A stretch of 15,177 nucleotides of DNA from CAIOGI01 sp964561875 (lineage in GTDB: Bacteria; Patescibacteriota; Minisyncoccia; Phycocordibacterales; PALSA-1337), in contig CAZLQL010000013.1 of assembly GCA_964561875.1 (NCBI GenBank), positions 1 to 15,177 on the forward strand. The letters run 5' to 3'. The notes beneath the pieces are model-generated. The model was not told the origin of the DNA and did not search any database. It worked only from the letters and a program-made list of their open reading frames with translations. Shown piece by piece: positions 8,298 to 12,638 of this stretch (position 1 is its first letter; every line of letters starts with the position of its first letter). The position numbers and the translations under genes were made by a program.

Positions 8298-8471
8298 TCA
8301 GTACTTGACTGTGTGGATGACACCAGCCACAATTCCTATGGATACATCCACCAGGAAGAATGGAAGAAGCTTTTTCCACTTGAACTTGTGGTCTACCATC
8401 ACAGTTGTGAGGGTTGTAACCGAGATGACAAACCTCACTGCAAGTACACACATAATTTCTGGACTCAACAT
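8298..8471 (-). CDS. Small two-helix membrane protein, unknown
   Basis: A 57-aa product starting at ATG 8471 (MLSPEIMCVLAVRFV). It has two hydrophobic segments (about residues 5-25 and 36-53) joined by a basic loop (DHKFKWKKLL), the pattern of a small membrane protein with the loop inside. I recognise no family. An in-frame ATG four codons upstream (8483) is possible, but ATG 8471 has GGAGG 5 nt before it. A different frame (GTG 8499 to 8266) has an even stronger SD (AGGAGG, 5 nt) but gives a Cys/His-rich product that runs through the terminator hairpin, so I prefer the membrane protein. It has its own promoter, a structured leader and its own terminator, and is richer in G+C than leuS, consistent with an acquired cassette. 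Confidence 0.6.
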   Translation of the reverse strand: MLSPEIMCVLAVRFVISVTTLTTVMVDHKFKWKKLLPFFLVDVSIGIVAGVIHTVKY

Positions 8472-8500
8472 AAGCACCTCCATGCTTTTTTGAGTTCACT

Positions 8501-8549
8501 GTAACCTCCTCTGGTTACCTACCAGAGTAATAATCAGAAGTTGAGGTTA
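8501..8549 (-). promoter_or_regulatory. Structured leader with alternative hairpins over an SD
   Basis: Three overlapping pairings are possible in the RNA of the small membrane-protein gene. Hairpin 1: CTCTGGT/ACCAGAG (8521-8527 with 8509-8515), which leaves GGAGG mostly free. Hairpin 2: GTAACC/GGTTAC (8513-8518 with 8501-8506), which captures part of AGGAGG at 8505-8510. Hairpin 3: TAACCTC (8543-8549) with GAGGTTA (8502-8508), which covers the SD. Hairpin 1 excludes the other two. This could be a translation switch, but the fold is only read by eye. Confidence 0.4.
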
Positions 8550-8554
8550 TATAC

Positions 8555-8583
8555 ATATTAGCATTATTATAGTGATTTGTCAA
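8555..8583 (-). promoter_or_regulatory. Promoter of the small membrane-protein gene
   Basis: On the minus strand TTGACA (8578-8583) is a perfect -35, followed after 17 nt by TAATAT (8555-8560). The predicted leader is about 75 nt, unusually long for this window, and holds the alternative hairpins. Confidence 0.6.
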
Positions 8584-8674
8584 TACCGTATGGATGCAAT
8601 AAATATATGATTAAAACAGAGTAATAAGGTCATTTTTATGGAAAAACTTTATGAGCATTTATATAGGGTATATA

Positions 8675-8702
8675 TTGACACAGACCTATAGCTGTGTAAA
8701 TT
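8675..8702 (+). promoter_or_regulatory. Possible promoter of the plus-strand small membrane-protein gene
   Basis: TTGACA (8675-8680) and TAAATT (8697-8702) are separated by 16 nt. The -10 is weak. Transcription would start a few nt before ATG 8717, where no SD is present. Confidence 0.35.
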
Positions 8703-8716
8703 TAAATACAGAATAT

Positions 8717-8872
8717 ATGAAAAATCTGTCCTTCTTTGGGATATTACTTATAATTACTGGTCTCTATTTGATATTTGTACCCAACAGATTAAGACCATTC
8801 ATTTTAAATTGCTTTTATGGCGCAATCTTAATTATTTTTGGTTTGTGTGTCTTGCTTCTAACACTACAATAA
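8717..8872 (+). CDS. Small two-helix membrane protein, unknown
   Basis: A 51-aa product (MKNLSFFGILLIITG...) with two hydrophobic helices (about residues 5-21 and 31-49) split by a short polar turn, VPNRLRP. The frame is open for 22 codons further upstream, but ATG 8717 begins the membrane-like part and follows a possible promoter at close range, so I use it. I know no family. A bidirectional terminator begins at the stop codon, and a gene on the other strand converges on it. It could act as a small membrane peptide such as an immunity or toxin-like protein, but nothing in the sequence decides this. Confidence 0.5.
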   Translation: MKNLSFFGILLIITGLYLIFVPNRLRPFILNCFYGAILIIFGLCVLLLTLQ

Positions 8873-8916
8873 AACTCCTGTATAGATCCGAACATGGAAC
8901 TAATAGGAGTTTTTTA
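8871..8916. terminator. Bidirectional terminator between convergent small genes
   Basis: AAAACTCCT (8871-8879) pairs with AGGAGTTTT (8905-8913), and the stem continues inward with further imperfect pairs. T-runs follow on both strands (8909-8915 on plus; the A-run at 8871-8874 on minus). It serves the plus gene ending at 8872 and the minus gene ending at 8944. Confidence 0.75.
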
Positions 8917-8943
8917 TTTTTTGATTCAATTTAACAAGTATCT

Positions 8944-9147
8944 TCAACATTTGATTTTGAGCTCATCCAAAATTTCACTGATCACTCTGTCGTGTTTATC
9001 TGTACCACACGTGCATTGTGTTGCTATATGTGGATCATTCACTGGACACATGTCTGAGTGCACTCTTCTTTTGAGAGCTTCAATTTTAACCGAAGCCCTT
9101 ATGATCTTTTGGATCAATTCGAGCTCGAATGAAGTAGGTTTACTCAT
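8944..9147 (-). CDS. Small Cys/His-containing helical protein, unknown
   Basis: A 67-aa protein. The N-terminal half is an amphipathic, charged helix (FELELIQKIIRASVKIEALK). The middle holds DMCPVNDPHIATQCTCGTDK, with Cys34, His40, Cys45 and Cys47 spaced as a possible metal site, and a second helix ends the protein (VISEILDELKIKC). I do not recognise a family. It is supported by a TTGACA promoter at the correct distance and by a terminator just downstream. There is no clear SD before ATG 9147. The opposite-strand frame over the same bases has no such support. Confidence 0.5.
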   Translation of the reverse strand: MSKPTSFELELIQKIIRASVKIEALKRRVHSDMCPVNDPHIATQCTCGTDKHDRVISEILDELKIKC

Positions 9148-9176
9148 ATTCTATTTTTGTTTTGAATTCTATTGCT

Positions 9177-9205
9177 ACAATAAAAAAGTATTTTAATCCT
9201 GTCAA
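9177..9205 (-). promoter_or_regulatory. Promoter of the Cys/His small-protein gene
   Basis: On the minus strand TTGACA (9200-9205) is followed after 17 nt by TATTGT (9177-9182). The -35 begins 5 nt after the ychF-tail copy at 9211. Predicted leader is about 22 nt. Confidence 0.5.
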
Positions 9206-9210
9206 TATGC

Positions 9211-9243
9211 ATAAATATTAAACTCTATGAGAGTACCATCTTT
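9211..9243 (-). repeat. ychF 3'-end copy D (diverged)
   Basis: Minus-strand translation gives KDGTLIEFNI, against KDGDVMEFRI at the true end of ychF. The position of the ychF stop reads TAT here, and the frame closes 9 nt later at a TGA lying inside TTGACA. This is the most diverged copy; it abuts the terminator of the adjacent cassette on one side and a promoter on the other. Confidence 0.6.
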
Positions 9244-9244
9244 T

Positions 9245-9290
9245 AAAAGATGAAACCCCACCTCTAGCTTTCGCAATAAGATGGGGTTTC
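9245..9290 (-). terminator. Terminator of the 66-aa protein gene
   Basis: GAAACCCCA (9252-9260) and TGGGGTTTC (9282-9290) form a perfect 9-bp stem with a 21-nt loop. On the minus strand it is followed by ATCTTTT. It begins 16 nt after the stop at 9307. Confidence 0.7.
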
Positions 9291-9306
9291 GATCGGATTT
9301 TTCCAT

Positions 9307-9507
9307 TTAGGAACCAGTCGGAGACTTTTTGAGGGCTTCGCGCGTCAGTTCAATCGCTCGCTTTGCCAAGTCACCAGCATCAATGCCCAGCTTCTTGAGT
9401 TCGCGACGAACTTCTGCTCGTGGTCGCTTCGCCTGCTTGTAGATATCAATCTGAAGCAATCTCTCGACACGTTCTTTAACGGTTTCATCCTTTCGTGGTG
9501 CGCTCAT
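9307..9507 (-). CDS. Small basic helical protein, unknown
   Basis: A 66-aa, highly charged and predicted all-helical protein (MSAPRKDETVKERVERLL...). Basic stretches such as KQAKRPRAEVRRELKK could suit nucleic-acid or protein binding, but I recognise no family. ATG 9507 has AAAGGA 9 nt upstream; a further in-frame TTG at 9525 is less likely because it would lie at or before the predicted transcription start. The gene has a consensus promoter and a strong terminator, and its base composition is clearly more GC-rich than the core genes. It is a self-contained cassette bounded by ychF-tail copies C and D. Confidence 0.65.
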   Translation of the reverse strand: MSAPRKDETVKERVERLLQIDIYKQAKRPRAEVRRELKKLGIDAGDLAKRAIELTREALKKSPTGS

Positions 9508-9530
9508 ATTTTTAAATCCTTTCAAAAAAG

Positions 9531-9559
9531 ATTATATACTATCTGAGCATATTTGTCAA
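9531..9559 (-). promoter_or_regulatory. Consensus promoter of the 66-aa protein gene
   Basis: Minus strand: TTGACA (9554-9559), 17-nt spacer, TATAAT (9531-9536). Both hexamers match the sigma-70 consensus exactly. The -35 starts 4 nt after the stop codon of ychF-tail copy C. Confidence 0.85.
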
Positions 9560-9563
9560 TAGT

Positions 9564-9599
9564 CTAAATCCTAAACTCTATAACACTGCCATCATCATA
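9564..9599 (-). repeat. ychF 3'-end copy C
   Basis: On the minus strand it reads DDGSVIEFRI-stop, matching the ychF C-terminus KDGDVMEFRI-stop. On the plus strand AGTCTAAATCCTAAACTC is identical over 18 bases to the end of ychF at 10642-10659. Differences further in change codons mostly to similar amino acids. Confidence 0.8.
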
Positions 9600-9728
9600 A
9601 CATTAAATACTGGTTGAATTCCCCACTGAAAATTCTCTGGTTTTATTTTATTTTCAAGCTCATCTTACATGTAAGCACATAAAGATGAATACATATAGCA
9701 AGCTAAATTTATAATTGTCGAAACTTGA
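9600..9728. other. Linker with no clear gene; possible decayed reading frame
   Basis: No complete gene is visible. On the minus strand a 28-codon frame without start (DELENKIKPENFQWGIQP...) runs into copy C out of frame with it; it faintly recalls the C-terminus of MazE-type antitoxins (I-x-P-E-N...WG-x-P). CTTACATGTAAG at 9664-9675 is a perfect 12-bp palindrome. Confidence 0.3.
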
Positions 9729-9763
9729 TAAAAAAAACGCACCAGGTTGCTAAGCTGGTGCGT
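9729..9763 (-). terminator. Strong terminator of the 94-aa protein gene
   Basis: ACGCACCAG (9737-9745) and CTGGTGCGT (9755-9763) form a perfect 9-bp GC-rich stem, with an eight-base T-run on the minus strand (A-run at 9729-9736). Confidence 0.9.
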
Positions 9764-9795
9764 GTCTTGCGAAGTTGTAATGAAGATATACTCCC

Positions 9796-10080
9796 TTATG
9801 CCCAGAATGTTCTTTCCTTCTGGTGCTTTGATTCAGGGGTGCCCTCCACTGACTCAATTTCAATGTGGACACCCTCTCTTCCGAGTATGTCCAAATCATG
9901 TGAACACACTTCGGTTAGTGATTCCACTAATGGACCGATTCCGCCGATTTTCGGCATTCTTCGATCTGGTTTCACTTTGCACAGCACAATATCATACCAG
10001 TATTCAGTACCGGTGACCCTACTATATGTAGGATCCCTAAAGGACTGTCTGACCCTGAACAATTCTTCCTCAATTAGCAT
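9796..10080 (-). CDS. Small acidic protein, unknown
   Basis: A 94-aa soluble protein with no membrane segment (MLIEEELFRVRQSFRD...). The middle looks like beta-strands (TGTEYWYDIVLCKVKP), then a Gly/Pro-rich turn (PKIGGIGP) and a further strand (EGVHIEIESVEG). I recognise no family. ATG 10080 has GGAGG 5 nt before it and is preferred over ATG 10110, which has only a weak SD. A promoter, a leader hairpin and a strong terminator surround it. It lies between ychF-tail copies B and C and is richer in G+C than the core genes, so it looks like an acquired cassette. Two longer frames on the other strand over the same bases lack such signals. Confidence 0.65.
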   Translation of the reverse strand: MLIEEELFRVRQSFRDPTYSRVTGTEYWYDIVLCKVKPDRRMPKIGGIGPLVESLTEVCSHDLDILGREGVHIEIESVEGTPESKHQKERTFWA

Positions 10081-10133
10081 AAAGTCCTCCGTATCATTAT
10101 TAAAGAGCATAATCCGCTTGCGAGATTGCAGCT

Positions 10134-10151
10134 GGTCGATTATTTTCGACC
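10134..10151 (-). promoter_or_regulatory. Hairpin at the 5' end of the 94-aa gene mRNA
   Basis: GGTCGA (minus, 10146-10151) pairs perfectly with TCGACC (10134-10139) around the loop AAATAA. It falls at or next to the predicted transcription start, so it may protect the mRNA end. The stem is 6 bp. Confidence 0.4.
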
Positions 10152-10154
10152 TTT

Positions 10155-10184
10155 ATTATGGCACATTATAATTCTATATGTCAA
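10155..10184 (-). promoter_or_regulatory. Promoter of the 94-aa protein gene
   Basis: Minus strand: TTGACA (10179-10184), 18-nt spacer, CATAAT (10155-10160) preceded by TGC (extended -10). The -35 begins 4 nt after the stop codon of ychF-tail copy B, the same spacing as at copy C. Confidence 0.6.
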
Positions 10185-10188
10185 GTAC

Positions 10189-10224
10189 CTAAATCCTAAA
10201 CTCCATCGCATCACTATTTTTACT
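10189..10224 (-). repeat. ychF 3'-end copy B
   Basis: The minus strand reads KNSDAMEFRI-stop. The first 19 plus-strand bases (CTAAATCCTAAACTCCATC) equal the end of ychF at 10645-10663, and similarity continues with scattered mismatches for about 15 more bases. Confidence 0.8.
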
Positions 10225-10226
10225 TT

Positions 10227-10255
10227 TTGACGAGTAATATATTATATGTTATTTT
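10227..10255 (+). promoter_or_regulatory. Promoter of the 107-aa protein gene
   Basis: TTGACG (10227-10232), 17-nt spacer, TATTTT (10250-10255) with TGT before it (extended -10). It begins immediately beside copy B and points away from it. Confidence 0.55.
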
Positions 10256-10279
10256 GATTCAGGAAAGGAGGTGAACAGC

Positions 10280-10603
10280 ATGTCACTACGACCCACAGAA
10301 ATTCGAAAACATTTTAGTCATGAACTTGTAGGAAGAACCATCGAACTACAAGATGTGTCTGATGGTGCATGTATGATCATAGCTCACATCATGGAGGTAA
10401 AACTCGAAAACAACAGACTTATCATTAAAACTAAAGATGCTCGTCGAAGATGGTGGAATGGAACAGGATTTGAACCATTCGATCAAAATGAATTCTCCGG
10501 CTCACTCGAGTCTGTCGAAGATGTAAAGATCGAACCGAATGGAACCATCATTCTCATTCCCTGGTGTGAATATGACCATGTCTACATCCGGCCCCAACAT
10601 TAA
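10280..10603 (+). CDS. Small soluble protein, unknown (CPR-like)
   Basis: A 107-aa protein starting MSLRPTEIRKHFSHELVG. A short N-terminal helix precedes what looks like a beta-rich fold: GRTIELQDVSDG, AHIMEVKLENNRLIIKTKDA, a Trp-rich RRRWWNGTGFEPFD, VEDVKIEPNGTIILIP and CEYDHVYIRP. I recall similar short proteins in CPR genomes but know no named family or function. ATG 10280 has a near-perfect SD (AAAGGAGGTGA) 5 nt upstream; the GTG at 10271 lies inside that SD and is rejected. It is the only plus-strand gene between the ychF copies and ends in a terminator shared with ychF. The general layout resembles the 148-aa protein at 14082. Confidence 0.75.
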   Translation: MSLRPTEIRKHFSHELVGRTIELQDVSDGACMIIAHIMEVKLENNRLIIKTKDARRRWWNGTGFEPFDQNEFSGSLESVEDVKIEPNGTIILIPWCEYDHVYIRPQH

Positions 10604-10633
10604 AACTGCACGGTTCGCCCTGCGGTTTTTATT
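10602..10633. terminator. Bidirectional terminator between the 107-aa gene and ychF
   Basis: AAACTGCA (10603-10610) and TGCGGTTT (10621-10628) pair with one G-U, and a T-run follows on plus (10626-10630). On minus the hairpin is followed by TTTTAATG, so it can also end the ychF transcript. Confidence 0.75.
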
Positions 10634-10644
10634 TTGGAAAAAGT

Positions 10645-10680
10645 CTAAATCCTAAACTCCATCACATCTCCATCTTTCAC
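10645..10680 (-). repeat. ychF 3'-end copy A (native gene end)
   Basis: This is the parent of the repeat family: codons for VKDGDVMEFRI and the TAG stop. The others start at 10189, 9564 and 9211, so spacings are 456, 625 and 353 nt. GTTTA-N5-TAGAC around the stop is an imperfect inverted repeat shared with copy C. Confidence 0.8.
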
Positions 10681-11742
10681 CACATACTCCTTCCCTTCAG
10701 TTCTTATTAAACCCTTTTCACGAGCATTTCCAAATGATCCAGATTCTATCAGTTTATCCCATTCTATAACTTCAGCTCTGATAAATTTTTCCTCAAAGTC
10801 TCCATGTATAGCTGTACCCGCTTTTGGTGCTGTCCAACCACGACCTATAGTCCAAGCACGTGTTTCCTTTTCTCCAGTTGTAAAATATGTAATGAGGTTT
10901 AGTAATTCATACCCTTTTTTAATTAGATCATCGATACCATCATCTTTTGAACCCAAACCTTCCCTTAACTCCTTTTTCTCCTTTTCATCAATATCTTTTA
11001 GTTCATGTTCTATACCAGCATCTACTATTACCCATTTTGCATTATTATCAGTAAAGAATTTTATAAGTGCATTCCATCTATCATCTTTTATCTCATCGAG
11101 ATTTCTGCCTCCTGCCTTTTTATTTAAAATGTACATAAATGGCTTTGAAGTAAGCAAGTGAAGAGATTTTACAAAAGGTAGTTCGAACTCATTTGGCACC
11201 ACAGTCTGAGCTAGTTTACCTGCCTCTAGTGCAGTTTTTATTCTTTCAAGTAAACCTCCCTCTAAAATCGCTTCTTTTTTATTTGCTTTGATTTCTCTGT
11301 TTAAATTCGATAGTCTTTTTGTAACTGTTTGTAGATCAGCAAGGATAAGTTCAAGGTTGATAACCTCAATATCTTTTATTGGATTTATTTTTCCATCAAC
11401 ATGGATAATATTGTCATCTTCAAATATACGCACTACCTCAGCAATAGCATCTGTCTCACGAATATTTGTGAGAAACTGATTTCCCAATCCTTCACCATCT
11501 GATGCTCCTTTCACAAGACCTGCAATATCGACAAACTCAACAACAGCCGGAACAGTCTTTTGGGTCTTTGAAAATTCAGATAGCTTCCACAGTCTTTCAT
11601 CTGGCACAGCAACGACTCCTACAGAAGGATCTATGGTTGCAAAAGGATAATTGGCAACAAGAACACTCTTTTTTGTTAGAGCATTAAAAAGTGTTGATTT
11701 CCCCACATTTGGTAAACCTACAATTCCTATTGAAAGTGACAT
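10645..11742 (-). CDS. ychF: Redox-regulated ATPase YchF (Obg-like, OLA1)
   Basis: YchF is a ribosome-associated P-loop ATPase of the Obg family. The Walker A motif GLPNVGKS is at residues 9-16 and the G3 motif DIAG at 72-75. In the G4 position ILNKKA replaces the NKxD of true GTPases, in line with YchF preferring ATP. The C-terminal TGS-like part has the family segments TYFTTGEKETRAWTI, GTAIHGDFEEKFIRAEVI and YVVKDGDVMEFRI. The protein ends a little earlier than E. coli YchF, which continues FRFNV. Length 365 aa is normal. It follows the 75-aa gene by 47 nt with no terminator between. The last 11-12 codons are the sequence that recurs three times downstream, so the gene's 3' end appears to be an integration target. 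Confidence 0.97.
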   Translation of the reverse strand: MSLSIGIVGLPNVGKSTLFNALTKKSVLVANYPFATIDPSVGVVAVPDERLWKLSEFSKTQKTVPAVVEFVDIAGLVKGASDGEGLGNQFLTNIRETDAIAEVVRIFEDDNIIHVDGKINPIKDIEVINLELILADLQTVTKRLSNLNREIKANKKEAILEGGLLERIKTALEAGKLAQTVVPNEFELPFVKSLHLLTSKPFMYILNKKAGGRNLDEIKDDRWNALIKFFTDNNAKWVIVDAGIEHELKDIDEKEKKELREGLGSKDDGIDDLIKKGYELLNLITYFTTGEKETRAWTIGRGWTAPKAGTAIHGDFEEKFIRAEVIEWDKLIESGSFGNAREKGLIRTEGKEYVVKDGDVMEFRI

Positions 11743-11789
11743 AGTATTAGACTAACAGAAAATGAGAAATAGGCAAAGAATAGCTCTTA

Positions 11790-12017
11790 TCATTTCCCCA
11801 TAACCGACTTCAATTCTTCCTCATGTGATCTCATAACTGCCATGGTTGCTTCTTGTTGCGACATTCCATTACTCATTTTATCTTGAACTTCCTTTGCGAT
11901 TTTCATAAAAAAATCTGGATTTTTCTCAACCATAGCAAATATCTTTTCTTGCTGTTCTTCTGGAACTCCTTTCATCTGCTTCTTTAGCATTTGCTTCATT
12001 ATAAAATTTTGAAACAT
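11790..12017 (-). CDS. Small helical CPR-type protein, unknown
   Basis: A 75-aa, Met-, Lys- and Glu-rich, all-helical protein (MFQNFIMKQMLKKQMKGVPEEQQ...). The segment EKIFAMVEKNPDFFMKIAKE followed by MSQQEATMAVMRSHEEELK resembles short conserved proteins I recall in Parcubacteria, with no known role. It has no membrane segment and no metal motif. It lies 15 nt after the oxidoreductase gene and before ychF in the same direction, so it is probably part of one transcript. AAGGA sits very close to ATG 12017, closer than an ideal SD. Confidence 0.75.
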   Translation of the reverse strand: MFQNFIMKQMLKKQMKGVPEEQQEKIFAMVEKNPDFFMKIAKEVQDKMSNGMSQQEATMAVMRSHEEELKSVMGK

Positions 12018-12032
12018 GTCCTTAAAATTTAA

Positions 12033-12623
12033 TTAGTAAGAATTTCTACCCCAAAGATAAAATCTTTCTCTCCAATCTGCTAGTTTTGATTCATTTGCAA
12101 ACTTTAATGGTCCAACCTTTTTTACACCCACACTAAATCCTGAGAACCAAAGTATACATTTTCTAATTTCATTTGTTGTATCACCAAATAAGAAACGTGC
12201 AAATAATGGATGCGAGTCAGATGTAACAAAAACTCTTGCAGTGCGACCCTTTAACAATCTAGACCACATCATACCTGCCATAAATCCCTCCTTCTTAAAT
12301 CTAAAAGCAAAACCAGGCATCCATGCTCTATCAAAGAAACCTTTTAGTACAGATGGCATAGTTGACCACCAGCTGGGATAAAGTATTACAAAATGGTCAC
12401 ACCATTTTATATTCTCTTGAGCAGTTACTATATCTGGTTCAAAAGGTTGTATTGCCTTGTATCCCATATGGAGAACAGGATCAAATTTCATTTCACCTAT
12501 ATTCATTCTCCTAACCTCATGTCCAGCCTCTTTTGCACCTTTTTCATAAGCATCCACGAAGGATCCTCCTCTAGTCTCTTTGTCTGGGTGACCTAGTAAT
12601 ATAAAAATTTTCTTTTTTTGCAT
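12033..12623 (-). CDS. Flavodoxin-fold NAD(P)H:quinone oxidoreductase-like protein
   Basis: A 196-aa member of the Flavodoxin_2 (NQO1/MdaB/KefF-like) family, expected to bind FMN or FAD and transfer two electrons from NAD(P)H to quinones or similar acceptors in the cytoplasm. Features are the first strand and phosphate loop region KIFILLGHPDKETRGGSF (5-22), the strand-turn LYPSWWSTMPSVLKGFFDR (81-99) typical of the family's flavin/substrate site, and GFAFRF (104-109). The exact acceptor cannot be told. The frame extends 14 codons upstream (to 12665, overlapping zwf), but ATG 12623 begins right at the fold and follows an extended -10. zwf, just upstream, makes NADPH, which may supply this enzyme. 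Confidence 0.88.
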   Translation of the reverse strand: MQKKKIFILLGHPDKETRGGSFVDAYEKGAKEAGHEVRRMNIGEMKFDPVLHMGYKAIQPFEPDIVTAQENIKWCDHFVILYPSWWSTMPSVLKGFFDRAWMPGFAFRFKKEGFMAGMMWSRLLKGRTARVFVTSDSHPLFARFLFGDTTNEIRKCILWFSGFSVGVKKVGPLKFANESKLADWRERFYLWGRNSY

Positions 12624-12629
12624 ACGAGG

Positions 12630-12638
12630 ATTATACCA
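12630..12638 (-). promoter_or_regulatory. Extended -10 promoter overlapping the zwf stop codon
   Basis: The minus strand reads TGG-TATAAT, 6 nt before ATG 12623. The TAA in TATAAT is the stop codon of zwf (12631-12633). The predicted transcript starts at the ATG itself. The -35 position is poor. Confidence 0.6.

Noticed and set aside
8584..8620. Fifth ychF-tail copy beside the TTGACA at 8578
   Set aside because: Similarity to copy D is limited to AT-rich words (TTTAAT, ATATTTAT, GCAT); it is too weak to list as a repeat.
8894..9196. Plus-strand 100-codon frame
   Set aside because: It starts inside a terminator hairpin and overlaps the minus-strand gene that has a promoter and terminator.
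9725..10171. Plus-strand frames of 148 and 89 codons
   Set aside because: They run through a terminator and are antisense to the 94-aa gene, which has an SD, promoter and terminator.
9211..10680. CRISPR array made of the ychF-tail repeats
   Set aside because: Spacings are 350-625 nt and contain genes; repeats are not regular and match the coding end of ychF.
9211..10680. Classical integron with attC sites
   Set aside because: The repeats lack an evident attC fold with RYYYAAC/GTTRRRY boxes, cassettes carry their own promoters, and no integrase is present. Kept only as an alternative.
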